From: Prevotella sp. E9-3
Lineage (GTDB): Bacteria > Bacteroidota > Bacteroidia > Bacteroidales > Bacteroidaceae
Assembly (NCBI RefSeq): GCF_022024015.1
Contig: NZ_CP091786.1
Location: 1,612,001-1,676,000, forward strand
Direction of reading: 5' to 3'
DNA length: 64,000 bases
The notes beneath the pieces were generated by a model, which was given only the letters and a program-made list of their open reading frames with translations, made no database searches and was not told where the DNA came from. Below, in pieces: positions 53,210-63,435 of the stretch; within the stretch, counting starts at the first letter, position 1, and the number at the start of each line of letters is the position of its first letter. The translations under genes were made by a program, and so were the position numbers.

Positions 53210-53614
53210 CTATAATAAAAGAGTTTTGATATATGGACGTTCCCAATCGTTGAGGTGAAAGCGTGTTGTGTCGTATTTCATGAGATCAAGATCAATTGGA
53301 ACAATACCGTGACTCTTTGCCTGTGGGGTTCTTCCCATTTCCTGTTCTATCTGCTTTAAGGTCGAATTCAATTCCTCAATGGTGAGTGTAGTACGAGCGT
53401 AAAGCAATTGGTTAACATAGAGTGGGGAAGTGCAGTCATCAGTAGAATGATTGTTGTTTTCGGAGGTAGAACATTTATAAGGTTTGGTCCATATAATTTC
53501 TGTATAGTTTAAATCGAATAAAACCTGGTCAAGGCGCTTTTGCGCCTCGGCCAGGTTTTCTTGTTGTTGGCAGTTGGATGCCAATGAGAGTATGATATTA
53601 TGAATATCCATCAA
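53210..53614 (-). CDS. folK: HPPK-like 6-hydroxymethyl-dihydropterin pyrophosphokinase
   Basis: The 134-residue protein resembles the short HPPK family of Bacteroidales: IILSLASNCQQQENLAEAQKRL (in place of ALGSNLGD) and GIVPIDLDLMKYD (PLDLD metal site). The arginines between these motifs that hold ATP in E. coli FolK are partly absent (GRTPQAKSHG). The canonical role is transfer of pyrophosphate to the pterin in folate synthesis; the substitutions leave some doubt. It starts 3 bases after maeB. Confidence 0.75.
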   Translation of the reverse strand: MMDIHNIILSLASNCQQQENLAEAQKRLDQVLFDLNYTEIIWTKPYKCSTSENNNHSTDDCTSPLYVNQLLYARTTLTIEELNSTLKQIEQEMGRTPQAKSHGIVPIDLDLMKYDTTRFHLNDWERPYIKTLLL

Positions 53615-53617
53615 AAA

Positions 53618-55915
53618 TTATCTTTTTGCAATGCGAGTCTTGATCTTGTCCACATAGGCATCAATCACAGCAACGGCAACGATATTCACTACGTCTCGTA
53701 CTGATGCACCAAAGTCGATGAAGTGTATTGGCTTGTTCAGTCCCATTTGGATCGGGCCAATGATTTCCACATCAGGATCCAACATCTGCAGCATCTTGTA
53801 GCTTGAACGGGCTGCTGAAAGATTTGGGAATACGAGTGTGTTGACATCTTTACCCTTGAGACGTGTGAAACCATATTGCTCATCGCGCAAGTCGCGATCT
53901 AATGCAAATCCAATCTGCATCTCACCATCGATAGCCAGATCAGGGAACTCCTTTTGCATCTGCTCAACGGCAGCGCGTACTTTCTGGGCACCAGTGCTTG
54001 TTGATGAACCAAAGTTGGAGTGGCTGATCATAGAGATTACTGGCTTTTCGTTGAAGAATCGTACAGTGGTGGCCGACAGTTTGGCAATATCTACGAGGGT
54101 GTCTGTATCGGGACTCTCGTTGACGAGTGTATCTGCCAGATAGAGAGTTCCCTTAGGCGAGTTGATGATGTGCATGGTGCCGAAATGCTTGTACTCAGGA
54201 CGAATACCAATTACCTCATTGACAACTTTAATTGTATTTGAGTATTTGGTGTACAGACCTGTAATGAAAGCATCTGCCTCGCCAGTTTCAACCATCATCA
54301 TGCCGAAATAGTTGCGCTCGAACATCTTGTCGTTTGCTTCCTGATAGGTATAACCATCACGCTGACGCTTCTCGCACAGAATACGGGCATAACGCTCTCG
54401 GCGTTCCTGTTCGTTGGGGTGGCGCAAGTTTACAATCTCAATGCCTTCCAGACTCAGCTGTAACTGTTTAGCCATCTTCTCGATTACCTCATCGTTGCCA
54501 AGCAAAATGGGCTGGCAGATACCTTCGCTTTTGGCCTGAACTGCGGCCTTCAGCATAGTGGGGTGGATGGCCTCAGCAAATACTACACGTTGCGGATGGG
54601 CAGCAGCTGTAGAATAAAGCTTCTGAGTGAGCTTTGTCTCCTGACCAAGCAGCAATGACAGAGACTTCTTATATTCCGACCAGTTCTTGATCTTCTTGCG
54701 GGCTACACCACTCTTAATGGCAGCCTTGGCAACTGCTGCACTCACCTCGCTAATGAGGCGTGGGTCAACAGGCTTTGGAATGAAATACTGGCGTCCGAAC
54801 TTAAGGTTGTTTACCTTATATACATCGTTTACTACGTCAGGTACAGGCTTCTTAGCCAAATCAGCAATGGCCAGTACTGCAGCCATCTTCATTTCTTCAT
54901 TGATGGCTGTAGCATGAACATCCAATGCACCACGGAAGATGTAGGGGAATCCAATAACGTTGTTAATCTGGTTGGGGTAGTCGGTACGTCCTGTTGACAT
55001 CAATACATCGGGACGTGCCTCCATTGCATCCTCATATGAGATTTCGGGTACAGGATTGGCAAGGGCAAAGATAATAGGATCTTTGGCCATTGTTTTCACC
55101 ATATCCTTTGACAGAACGTTACCTTTCGACAGTCCTACGAACACATCAGCTTCATTTACGGCTTCTGCAAGTGTGTGTATGTCGGTGCGATTGGTGGCAA
55201 AGAAACGCTTCTGTTCGTTCAGGTCAGTACGGTCGGCGCTGATTACACCTTTCGAGTCGAGCATCACAATATTCTCCTTCTGAACACCCAGTGCCATATA
55301 CAACTTTGTGCAGGAAATAGCAGCAGCACCAGCACCGTTGACTACCAGTCGGACTTTAGTGATGTCTTTACCGACAACCTCAAGAGCGTTCTTCAAACCA
55401 GCGGCACTGATAATGGCTGTACCGTGCTGGTCGTCATGCATCACAGGAATATCCAAAGTCTTCTTCAGACGTTCCTCGATATAGAAGCATTCAGGAGCTT
55501 TGATGTCTTCAAGGTTGATACCGCCAAAGGTTGGAGCAATACGTTCTACTGCTTCACAGAACTTTACGGGATCTTTCTCGTCAACTTCAATGTCGAATAC
55601 ATCAATACCACCATAAATTTTGAACAAAAGACCCTTGCCTTCCATCACCGGTTTGCCACTCATGGCACCGATATCGCCGAGACCAAGTACGGCAGTACCA
55701 TTTGAAATTACCGCAACAAGGTTGCCTTTGTCCGTATAACGGTAGGCGTTGTCGGGGTTCTCCTGAATCTCCAGACAGGGATAGGCCACACCTGGAGAGT
55801 AAGCCAGCGACAGGTCTGTCTGTGTGCGATAGGCCTTCGTGGGCTTTACTTCAATCTTTCCTGGACGGCCGCTCTCGTGATAGATCAATGCCGCCTCTTT
55901 TGTGATTTTTGCCAT
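53618..55915 (-). CDS. maeB: NADP-dependent malic enzyme with phosphotransacetylase domain
   Basis: The 765-residue protein joins a malic enzyme (about residues 1-425: [46 protein letters not shown]) to a PTA-like domain (about 430-765: [39 protein letters not shown]). The enzyme decarboxylates malate to pyruvate with NADP reduction; the PTA part acts in regulation and oligomerisation in related enzymes. Length and order are standard for MaeB. Confidence 0.95.
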   Translation of the reverse strand: MAKITKEAALIYHESGRPGKIEVKPTKAYRTQTDLSLAYSPGVAYPCLEIQENPDNAYRYTDKGNLVAVISNGTAVLGLGDIGAMSGKPVMEGKGLLFKIYGGIDVFDIEVDEKDPVKFCEAVERIAPTFGGINLEDIKAPECFYIEERLKKTLDIPVMHDDQHGTAIISAAGLKNALEVVGKDITKVRLVVNGAGAAAISCTKLYMALGVQKENIVMLDSKGVISADRTDLNEQKRFFATNRTDIHTLAEAVNEADVFVGLSKGNVLSKDMVKTMAKDPIIFALANPVPEISYEDAMEARPDVLMSTGRTDYPNQINNVIGFPYIFRGALDVHATAINEEMKMAAVLAIADLAKKPVPDVVNDVYKVNNLKFGRQYFIPKPVDPRLISEVSAAVAKAAIKSGVARKKIKNWSEYKKSLSLLLGQETKLTQKLYSTAAAHPQRVVFAEAIHPTMLKAAVQAKSEGICQPILLGNDEVIEKMAKQLQLSLEGIEIVNLRHPNEQERRERYARILCEKRQRDGYTYQEANDKMFERNYFGMMMVETGEADAFITGLYTKYSNTIKVVNEVIGIRPEYKHFGTMHIINSPKGTLYLADTLVNESPDTDTLVDIAKLSATTVRFFNEKPVISMISHSNFGSSTSTGAQKVRAAVEQMQKEFPDLAIDGEMQIGFALDRDLRDEQYGFTRLKGKDVNTLVFPNLSAARSSYKMLQMLDPDVEIIGPIQMGLNKPIHFIDFGASVRDVVNIVAVAVIDAYVDKIKTRIAKR

Positions 55916-55965
55916 AAATAATTAAGTTGATTGTGTTGTGGATATGATGAAAAAATTATTCGTTA

Positions 55966-56508
55966 TTAATAATTCTGAGCCTTCACCTGGAAGTAAGCCT
56001 GGGGGTGGTTGCAAACGGGGCATACCTCAGGAGCTTTCTTGCCAATGACGATATGACCACAATTTGAACACTGCCAGATAACATCATTATCTTTTGAGAA
56101 AACGCGCTCCTTCTTAATATTGTCAAGCAATTTGCGATAGCGCTCCTCGTGTTCCTTTTCAATAGCTGCAACACCTTCGAATTTCTCGGCTATTTCGTCA
56201 AAGCCCTCCTCGCGTGCCTCCTTGGCCATGCGAGCATACATATCAGTCCACTCAAAATTCTCACCTCCGGCAGCAGCCTCAAGGTTTTCTGGTGTACTCT
56301 TGATAGCGCCACCTTCCAATAATTTGAACCACATCTTAGCATGTTCTTTCTCATTGGCAGCTGTCTCTTCAAAGATAGCAGCAATCTGTACAAAACCATC
56401 CTTCTTGGCTTTTGAGGCCCAGTAGGTATATTTATTACGTGCCATTGACTCACCTGCAAATGCTTCCTGCAGATTCTTTTCTGTTTTGGTTCCTTTCAGT
56501 TGTTTCAT
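55966..56508 (-). CDS. rbr: Rubrerythrin
   Basis: The 180-residue protein has a ferritin-like four-helix domain with di-iron glutamates ([47 protein letters not shown]) and a C-terminal rubredoxin domain with two CxxC pairs ([23 protein letters not shown]). It reduces hydrogen peroxide with electrons from reduced rubredoxin or ferredoxin and protects anaerobes against oxygen. Confidence 0.96.
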   Translation of the reverse strand: MKQLKGTKTEKNLQEAFAGESMARNKYTYWASKAKKDGFVQIAAIFEETAANEKEHAKMWFKLLEGGAIKSTPENLEAAAGGENFEWTDMYARMAKEAREEGFDEIAEKFEGVAAIEKEHEERYRKLLDNIKKERVFSKDNDVIWQCSNCGHIVIGKKAPEVCPVCNHPQAYFQVKAQNY

Positions 56509-56563
56509 AATTCTTTTTGCGTTTAGTTATTAATAATAGGTGAAATTGAATTATTGTCAGGCA

Positions 56564-57592
56564 TTATTCGGTAATCTCTCCGCGAATACTGCGCTGCATA
56601 TACTTGCGTATTTGTTCTGGGTCATCATAGTGTGACTGCAAGAACATTAATTTTGTTACAGCACTTTCCACCGTTGAATCGTAACCACTTATCACGCCAG
56701 CCTCTTTCAGTTGGTAGCCCGTGTCATATCGTCCCATCTCAACCCGGCCTTGCAGGCATTGGCTGATGTTGATAATTACTTTGCCCCGACGCGTTCCTTC
56801 TTTCAGTGCGCTGATCAACCAAGGATTCTGTGGCGCGTTGCCCGACCCAAATGTTCTCATCACTATAGAACGAAGGTTGGGGGTAGCAATGATATGACGA
56901 ATCAAATCCTCACGTACACCAGGAAACAACGAGAAGATAATCACGTTGTTGTCGAGACGGAAATGAGGAGTCATGGGTTTTGTGAAGTCTGGCTTCATAA
57001 TCAAATCTTCGTGATAGGTGATGTTTACGCCAGCATCCACAAGGTGCGGATAGTTAAACGACTCGAAAGCGTTAAACTCATCCGCACTTTGTTTGGTGGT
57101 ACGATTGCCTCGCAGCAAGTGCCCATTGAAATAAATGCCCACCTCTGGAACCATAGCTGTGCCATCCTGATGACGTGCAGCAGCTATTTCGATAGAGGTG
57201 ATGAGATTCTCTTTACCGTCTGTTCTTAGCTGTCCGATGGGAAGTTGCGAACCGGTGAAGATAACGGGCTTGGTCAAGTTCTCCAGCATATAGCTCATGG
57301 CCGAGGCCGTATAGGCCATTGTATCTGTACCGTGAAGTACCACAAAACCATCGTAGTCTTCATAATGATCGGCTATCACATGACTCAGGTCTGTCCATCT
57401 TAGTGGAGACATATCACTGGAGTCAATGGGAGGATCAAACTGATACGTTGATATTTTGGTATCGAATTGTTTCAGTTCCGGCACATTATACAGCAGGTGC
57501 TCGAAGTCGAATGGTTCGAGCGCATGCGTGTGTGGATTACGGTTCATACCGATAGTGCCACCCGTGTAGATAAGGAGAACTTTTGATGTCAC
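56564..57592 (-). CDS. ansA: Type I (cytoplasmic) L-asparaginase
   Basis: The 342-residue protein has the two catalytic threonine motifs: LLIYTGGTIGMNRNP at the N-terminus and VVLHGTDTMAYTASAMSYML near residue 85, plus PVIFTGSQLPIGQLRTDG. It hydrolyses asparagine to aspartate and ammonia. Lack of a signal peptide fits the cytoplasmic type I enzyme. Confidence 0.94.
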   Translation of the reverse strand: MTSKVLLIYTGGTIGMNRNPHTHALEPFDFEHLLYNVPELKQFDTKISTYQFDPPIDSSDMSPLRWTDLSHVIADHYEDYDGFVVLHGTDTMAYTASAMSYMLENLTKPVIFTGSQLPIGQLRTDGKENLITSIEIAAARHQDGTAMVPEVGIYFNGHLLRGNRTTKQSADEFNAFESFNYPHLVDAGVNITYHEDLIMKPDFTKPMTPHFRLDNNVIIFSLFPGVREDLIRHIIATPNLRSIVMRTFGSGNAPQNPWLISALKEGTRRGKVIINISQCLQGRVEMGRYDTGYQLKEAGVISGYDSTVESAVTKLMFLQSHYDDPEQIRKYMQRSIRGEITE

Positions 57593-57655
57593 AATAATCT
57601 TTCCCGTTTAATACGATTGACTTGTTGTCGTTATTCCTTGGACGATGGGATTCAA

Positions 57656-58684
57656 TTAGAAACGGAAGTCGAGTTCTACGTCAACGAGGTTGTAGTTGAA
57701 ATGGCCAGCGCGTTCATTCACACGGGCATATTCCAAGTTCAACTGCAAGTTCTTGGTGAACATATAGTCGGCACCCACTTCATACAGAGTCTTTGACTGT
57801 CCCCATTCCTTAGCCTCACGATACAGGTCGTAGCGAGCCTTAACATGGAGTTTCTTCTCAATGATAGGGGCAATGCAGAGCGCATAGATACCGTCGGCCT
57901 TATCGCTGGTGTGATTAGCATTCCATCCCTGGTTGTGAATGTACTCGGTGCGGAATGTCCAGTCGTTCTTGGCATATTCGGCAGAGAGGGCGTAGCGGTT
58001 CTTCTGGACGTTCTCATTGTTTATCTGGCTGCTTCCTGTCCATCCGAAAGCACCGATGCGCATGCCCTGAACCGGCACTACCCAAATGCCGCCGATGATG
58101 TCCTTTTGATTGTTCTTGTCCTTCTGGTTGATACCTTCACCGTTGAACACGCCTACCTGATAATGAAGCAGGTTGTGGTCATTGACCTTCAGGAGGTCGC
58201 CTTGAAACTGCAGGCCGATATCACGTCCGTTGGAGGCATGCTGACCTGTGCGGTCGCTGAAGCCAGCCAATTTAGAAACGTTCTGTGAGTAGCTCATAAA
58301 GCCTTGGGTGATTGGGTGCATGGGGTTCTCAAAAGTAAATGGACGCTTAAACTGACCGGCCTTCACTTTGAAAAACTCATATTTCTGCCACTCACCAAAA
58401 AGATCAACCAAACGGATGTCTGTAGATGATTTGTCTGGATCAAAGGTATTACCATTAATCTGCATCTGAACTTTCCAGTAAAAGTCGTCGTGGGCACGGC
58501 CTTCAAGAGCCAATCGAGCCAAACGTAGGTTAAAGGCATTTGTTTCAGCCTCCTTCTTATCGCTGGCTTGATATTGTACCATTCCGTATCCACTGAACTT
58601 TATATTCTGAAACCATTCATTGGTCTGGGCACTTGCTGTTATTGTGGCAAGTGTAGTAAGAAATAATAAGAAAACCTTTTTCAT
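57656..58684 (-). CDS. Outer-membrane porin, OprO/OprP-like
   Basis: The 342-residue protein has a signal peptide (MKKVFLLFLTTLATITASAQ), then a beta-barrel pattern of alternating polar and hydrophobic residues (FNLRLARLALEGRAHDDFYWKV, VGVFNGEGINQKDKN) and ends with an aromatic C-terminus (VDVELDFRF), as barrel proteins do. It resembles the phosphate-selective porin O/P family; the solute in Bacteroidales is uncertain. It is encoded just downstream of kdgK (28-base gap). Confidence 0.85.
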   Translation of the reverse strand: MKKVFLLFLTTLATITASAQTNEWFQNIKFSGYGMVQYQASDKKEAETNAFNLRLARLALEGRAHDDFYWKVQMQINGNTFDPDKSSTDIRLVDLFGEWQKYEFFKVKAGQFKRPFTFENPMHPITQGFMSYSQNVSKLAGFSDRTGQHASNGRDIGLQFQGDLLKVNDHNLLHYQVGVFNGEGINQKDKNNQKDIIGGIWVVPVQGMRIGAFGWTGSSQINNENVQKNRYALSAEYAKNDWTFRTEYIHNQGWNANHTSDKADGIYALCIAPIIEKKLHVKARYDLYREAKEWGQSKTLYEVGADYMFTKNLQLNLEYARVNERAGHFNYNLVDVELDFRF

Positions 58685-58712
58685 TATCGTTTTGATTTAT
58701 AATATTTTACCT

Positions 58713-59729
58713 TTATTTGATTATTGCTTTTATTTCATCGTCAGAAGCCAGGTTGAAGTCACCTGGTATTGTATTCTTGACGGCTGCTGCTGCTAAAGCG
58801 TAGTTCAGTTTCATTTGCTCATCATCAGGGAATGCATCAAGTGAATGAAGCAGTCCTGCCATGAAAGCATCGCCAACCCCCACTGGGTCAATGACATCTG
58901 TTATATTATATATAGGTGCTTGGAGCAACTGTCCATGAGTCCAAAGCAGGGCAGTCAGCGTGTGATGACTGGAGGCCACGATGTTGCGCATACCCATCAG
59001 CCAACGCTTGCAGCGTGGAAATTCGGCATGCAAGTCGTCGAACCATTCACGGTATTCATCCATCTGCATCTCAAAATCGGAAGTCGTGGCTGTAAAAGGT
59101 GGTTGCTGGCGCTGACAAATCCATTCAAACTCAATGGCATCTCCAAACATCATGTCGCAGCGTGAGAGCATCTTCTTCAGTGTTGCTCTTGGATCAGCTC
59201 CGTATTTCCAAAGGTTCTTACGGTAGTTGATATCGAAAGAAATCTGTAACCCCAGTTCATCGGCCACGTCAAGAGCCTCAAAGGTAGCGTCAGCTGCGTT
59301 TTGGGATATTGAGGCGGTGATGCCAGAAACATGTAGTATATCAGCATCTTTAAGAATTTCACGCCAGGGAATCATGCCAGGCTTCAATTCGTAATAAGCG
59401 GAACCATTACGGTCGTAAATAACTTTCGAAGCTCGCATTCCAGCGGCAGGTTCAAGATAATAAGTGCCAATACGTGTGCCGCCATAAATGATACGGTGGG
59501 TATCGACTCCCAATTGGCGTAAATTTTCCATGGCAGTCTTACCAATCGCATTATCTGGCAGTCGGGTAATGTATTCTACGTTGTCTCCCAGAGTAGCCAG
59601 CGAAACAGCAACATTGGCTTCACTGCCACCATATTTACTGGTAAACATATCGCCCTGAGTCAATCGCAGATGATCAAGTTTTGAAAAGCGTAAGAGCAAT
59701 TCACCGAATGTTACAATCTTCTTAGCCAT
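58713..59729 (-). CDS. kdgK: PfkB-family sugar kinase, probable 2-keto-3-deoxygluconate kinase
   Basis: The 338-residue ribokinase-fold enzyme starts IVTFGELLLRFSKLDHLRLTQ, has KYGGSEANVAVSLATLG, SFDINYRKNLW and the catalytic-base motif DPVGVGDAFMAGLLHSL. The opening and the YYLEPAAGMRASKVIYDR stretch are typical of KDG kinases that phosphorylate 2-keto-3-deoxygluconate from uronate and pectin breakdown. An insertion near residues 195-215 is present. It lies 11 bases after relA. Confidence 0.88.
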   Translation of the reverse strand: MAKKIVTFGELLLRFSKLDHLRLTQGDMFTSKYGGSEANVAVSLATLGDNVEYITRLPDNAIGKTAMENLRQLGVDTHRIIYGGTRIGTYYLEPAAGMRASKVIYDRNGSAYYELKPGMIPWREILKDADILHVSGITASISQNAADATFEALDVADELGLQISFDINYRKNLWKYGADPRATLKKMLSRCDMMFGDAIEFEWICQRQQPPFTATTSDFEMQMDEYREWFDDLHAEFPRCKRWLMGMRNIVASSHHTLTALLWTHGQLLQAPIYNITDVIDPVGVGDAFMAGLLHSLDAFPDDEQMKLNYALAAAAVKNTIPGDFNLASDDEIKAIIK

Positions 59730-59740
59730 AGTCTTTGTGT

Positions 59741-62032
59741 TTAAATTCTCTCCACCTGTTTCACTCCTTTTACTGTTCTCAGTTTCTTGATGAGCGATTC
59801 CAGGCGAGTGTTGTCATTAATCATTATTACTAAGTTTCCGCGGAACAGTCCATCGTTCGAGTCGATATTAATGCTCCGCAATATAAGTTTCTCATCTTTT
59901 GAGATGATACTAGTCAAGTTGTTTACAATACCCAAATCGTCATTACCAATGACGCGCAGCGTGATGCTATATTGTGATGAACCTTTGCCGCTCCATTTGG
60001 CTTTCACTATTCGGTAGCCAAAGCGACGACGCATTTCATGAGCGTTCGGACAGTCACATCGGTGGATCTTGATGCCGCCTCCAGCAGTTACAAAGCCAAA
60101 CACTTCGTCTCCATAGATGGGATTACAGCATTTTGCAAGCTGGTAGTCAATACCTTTGAGGTTTTTGTCAATCACCAGCACATCATCGCTTGGTTGAGTT
60201 TGAGGAGCCACATGATCTTCCAATACAAACTCATCGGCTGAGCGCATGGCATTCTTGCTCACCTGTTTTCCGTCCGCATCAACACCTTTCTCTACTTGTT
60301 GAAGTTCAAGGTATTTATCTATGACGGTAGCCACATCAAGTGTGCCTGAAGCAATGTCTCTATAGAAATCGCTGGCCTCCTTATAGCCCAGTTTTTTCAT
60401 GGAGCGCATCATCAAACTCTCGTCCTGTTCAATCTTTCGATTGCGGAATTTGCGTTCCAGCATTTCCTTCACCATCATGGCCTCTTTCTGTTGTGTTTCT
60501 TTGAGGGCCAGTCTGATTTTTGCCTTAGCGCGTGGAGTTTTGACTATGTTTAGCCATTCCTGTTTGGGCCTTTGAGTTGACGAGGTCAGAATTTCTACCT
60601 GGTCGCCAGAGTGAAGTTCATAGCGGAAGGTAACCACCTTTCCGTTTTCACTTAATGCCGATCGGATGCGGGCACCTGTACAGGCACTTCCCACCTTTGA
60701 GTGGATATGATAGGCCATATCGAGCACAGTAGATCCTTTCTGGAAACGCATCAGATCGCCTTTGGGCGTAAACACATACACTTCTTCCTCCTCCAGTTCC
60801 ATCTTGAACTGGTCCATGGCTTTTAGTCCGTCATCAGCATTTTCCAGCATCTGCCGAATACCTGCAAGCCACTCATCCATGCCGCCACCTTCAGCTTTCA
60901 CGCCTTTATAGCGCCAGTGAGCTGCCACACCTCGTTCGGCAATCTCGTCCATGCGTTCAGTACGTATCTGAACCTCAACCCATTTCTGTTCAGGTCCTAA
61001 TACGGTGATATGAAGAGATTCATAGCCGTTTGATTTAGGAACAGAAAGCCAGTCGCGCATGCGCTTGGGGTTAGAGGTGTACATGTCTGTGATGATGGCA
61101 AATGTTTGCCAGCAACACTGTTTCTCCATCTCTGGTGGGCAGTCGATGATAATACGTATGGCAAAGAGGTCGTACACTCCCTCAAATGCACACTTTTGTT
61201 TTTTCATCTTCTGCCAAATGCTATGAATGGATTTCGTTCTTCCTTTCATGTGGAACTTCAATCCGGCAGCTTTTAGCTTTTCTTCAATAGGGCCGATAAA
61301 GTTCTGTATGTAGGCATCGCGTACTTGCTTTGTGGCATTCAGCTTCTCCTTAATATGATAGTATGCATCGTGCTCAAGATACTTTAAGGAGAGGTCTTCA
61401 AGTTCGCTCTTCAGTTTGTAAAGACCCAGTTTGTGGGCTAATGGAGCGTAGAGGAATGCAGCTTCCTGACTAACTTCTGTTTTTGCTTCAAGATTTTCTG
61501 TGTCGCGTATCTGTCGCATCATGTTCACACGGTCGGCAATCATGATGAGAATGACGCGCATGTCCTCTGCCAGCGACAATAGAAGGTTTCGGAAATTCTC
61601 TCCTTGTGAACTTCCAAAAGCCGAACGGTCGCCGTCTGTTAAGGGGTTACGCTGGTAAAGTTCTTGAATACGGCTCAATCCTTGCAAGATGCGAGCAACA
61701 GAAGTACCATAGTCATGCTCTACATCTTCTATATTAATAAGATCCTGTTCAATGCTGGGGCGAAGCATGATAGCAATAACTGCTTCACGTTTCAGCCCTA
61801 TCTCTTCTACAACAAGGATTGCAGTCTGAAGACTTGTGATGATTGGATTTAACCCGAAAACATCGCGACGCACAAAACCTTCATTAATAACCTTAACTAA
61901 ATGGTGACGAAGTTTCTGTTCGTTTTCGTCTTCACCAGGAAGTGTCGGGCCATTTACAAGGGCTCTCAACTGGTCGTAAAGTTCCAGTGCCTGTTGCCGC
62001 TCCTCAGGGGTAAATATTGTTTTGTCTTCCAA
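59741..62032 (-). CDS. relA: RelA/SpoT-family (p)ppGpp synthetase with degenerate hydrolase domain
   Basis: The 763-residue protein has the Rsh order: HD-like domain (about 40-190), synthetase (about 225-370: GRTKSIHSIWQKM, SNGYESLHITV, EVQIRTERMDEIAERGVAAHW), TGS (VYVFTPKGDLMRF), zinc-finger-like/helical part (YQLAKCCNPIYGDEVFGFV, HRCDCPNA) and ACT. The HDxxED metal motif of active hydrolases is replaced by RPSIEQ at residues 91-96. The RFKD motif of bifunctional enzymes is CAFEGVYD, nearer to RelA. I infer a synthesis-only stringent-response enzyme; a second Rsh elsewhere would be expected. Confidence 0.92.
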   Translation of the reverse strand: MEDKTIFTPEERQQALELYDQLRALVNGPTLPGEDENEQKLRHHLVKVINEGFVRRDVFGLNPIITSLQTAILVVEEIGLKREAVIAIMLRPSIEQDLINIEDVEHDYGTSVARILQGLSRIQELYQRNPLTDGDRSAFGSSQGENFRNLLLSLAEDMRVILIMIADRVNMMRQIRDTENLEAKTEVSQEAAFLYAPLAHKLGLYKLKSELEDLSLKYLEHDAYYHIKEKLNATKQVRDAYIQNFIGPIEEKLKAAGLKFHMKGRTKSIHSIWQKMKKQKCAFEGVYDLFAIRIIIDCPPEMEKQCCWQTFAIITDMYTSNPKRMRDWLSVPKSNGYESLHITVLGPEQKWVEVQIRTERMDEIAERGVAAHWRYKGVKAEGGGMDEWLAGIRQMLENADDGLKAMDQFKMELEEEEVYVFTPKGDLMRFQKGSTVLDMAYHIHSKVGSACTGARIRSALSENGKVVTFRYELHSGDQVEILTSSTQRPKQEWLNIVKTPRAKAKIRLALKETQQKEAMMVKEMLERKFRNRKIEQDESLMMRSMKKLGYKEASDFYRDIASGTLDVATVIDKYLELQQVEKGVDADGKQVSKNAMRSADEFVLEDHVAPQTQPSDDVLVIDKNLKGIDYQLAKCCNPIYGDEVFGFVTAGGGIKIHRCDCPNAHEMRRRFGYRIVKAKWSGKGSSQYSITLRVIGNDDLGIVNNLTSIISKDEKLILRSINIDSNDGLFRGNLVIMINDNTRLESLIKKLRTVKGVKQVERI

Positions 62033-62040
62033 TTGCTATT

Positions 62041-63315
62041 TTATATGTTGTCTAATGCCTGCTTCAGGTCATCGATGATGTCTGTTACATCCTCAATACC
62101 TACTGACAGGCGAATAAGATCGGGTGCTACTCCTGCTTCGCGTAATTGCTCGTCGGAAAGCTGGCGATGGGTATGACTGGCAGGATGAAGAACACAAGTG
62201 CGCGCATCGGCCACATGAGTCACAATTGCTACCAATTTCAGGGAGTCCATGAAACGTACGGCTGTTTCGCGAGTGCCTTTCAATCCGAAGGCTAATACGC
62301 CACACGAACCGTTTGGCAAGTATTTCTGAGCCAGTGCATGACTTTCATCACTCTCAAGTCCACTATAGTGTACCCAGGCAACACGCTCGTCTTTACTCAG
62401 GAACTCGGCCACTTTTTGAGCATTCTCGCAATGGCGTTGCATACGCAGATGGAGCGTCTCCAATCCCAGGTTCAGAAGAAATGAGTTCTGAGGTGATGGA
62501 ATGCTTCCTAAGTCGCGCATCAGTTGCGCCACCAGTTTCGTGATGTAAGCCATCTTTCCGAAGGCTTTTGTATAGGTCAATCCGTGATAAGACTCATCAG
62601 GAGTAGTAAGTCCAGGATATTTTTCATCCCAATTGAAGTTTCCGCTATCTACTACACAACCGCCAACTTGAGTGGCATGACCGTCCATGTATTTAGTAGT
62701 AGAGTGGGTCACGATGTCAGCTCCCCATTCAAATGGTCGGCAGTTGATGGGGGTGGGGAAGGTGTTGTCTATAACAAGGGGTACATTGTGACTGTGGGCA
62801 ATACGAGCAAATTTCTCAATGTCGAGTACCTTACAGCCAGGGTTTGAGATGGTCTCACCAAACAGGAGTTTTGTATTTGGACGGAAAGCTTTGGAAATTT
62901 CCTCTTCCGAAGCCTCCGGGTTTACGAAGGTACATTCAATTCCTAATTTCTTTAGTGTTACACCAAACAGATTGTATGTACCGCCATAAATTTCATTTGA
63001 TGCCACTACATGGTCGCCTGCTTCACAGATGTTAAACACGGCATAGAAGTTTGCAGCCTGTCCGCTTGAAGTGAGTACAGCACCTACACCACCTTCCAGT
63101 GCAGCAATCTTACTGGCTACTGCATCGTTGGTTGGATTTTGCAGACGGGTGTAGAAATAGCCTTCTTTCTTGAGGTCGAAGAGGTCGGCCATTTCCTCAG
63201 TGTTGTCATATTTAAAGGTAGTACTCTGATATATTGGTAATACACGAGGTTCACCGTTTTTGGGCTGCCATCCTGCTTGCACACAAAGTGTGTCTCTTTT
63301 CAACTTCTTTTCCAT
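62041..63315 (-). CDS. metY: O-acetylhomoserine sulfhydrylase (Cys/Met metabolism PLP enzyme)
   Basis: The 424-residue protein starts MEKKLKRDTLCVQAGWQPKNG and has YFYTRLQNPTNDAVASKIAALEGG, LTSSGQAANF and the PLP-binding lysine in THSTTKYMDGHATQVGG. The long form with FGLKGTRETAVRFMDSLKL and HVADARTCVLHPASHTHRQL near the end is typical of MetY rather than MetB. It makes homocysteine from O-acetylhomoserine and sulfide. It is the promoter-proximal gene of the metY-relA-kdgK series. Confidence 0.93.
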   Translation of the reverse strand: MEKKLKRDTLCVQAGWQPKNGEPRVLPIYQSTTFKYDNTEEMADLFDLKKEGYFYTRLQNPTNDAVASKIAALEGGVGAVLTSSGQAANFYAVFNICEAGDHVVASNEIYGGTYNLFGVTLKKLGIECTFVNPEASEEEISKAFRPNTKLLFGETISNPGCKVLDIEKFARIAHSHNVPLVIDNTFPTPINCRPFEWGADIVTHSTTKYMDGHATQVGGCVVDSGNFNWDEKYPGLTTPDESYHGLTYTKAFGKMAYITKLVAQLMRDLGSIPSPQNSFLLNLGLETLHLRMQRHCENAQKVAEFLSKDERVAWVHYSGLESDESHALAQKYLPNGSCGVLAFGLKGTRETAVRFMDSLKLVAIVTHVADARTCVLHPASHTHRQLSDEQLREAGVAPDLIRLSVGIEDVTDIIDDLKQALDNI

Positions 63316-63346
63316 GTTAGTTAAATCAGATTTGAAATTCAGAGTG

Positions 63347-63377
63347 CAAAAGTAAGAAAAAACAAGGGAAATACAAA
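63347..63377 (-). promoter_or_regulatory. Promoter of metY
   Basis: On the minus strand TTTG (63374-63377), 19 bases, then TACTTTTG (63347-63354). The -33 element lies inside the stem of the terminator of the preceding gene. Confidence 0.82.
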
Positions 63378-63406
63378 AGAAAAGGCGGCTTTTCTTTCGT
63401 ATTTCC
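63367..63406 (-). terminator. Terminator of the arabinanase gene, overlapping the metY promoter
   Basis: An 18-bp stem with one A-C mismatch (63367-63384 with 63389-63406) and a GCGG loop is followed on the minus strand by a T-rich run. It begins about 30 bases after the GH43 stop. Confidence 0.82.
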
Positions 63407-63435
63407 TTATGAAAGTGTTATAGGTTAAACAGAAG

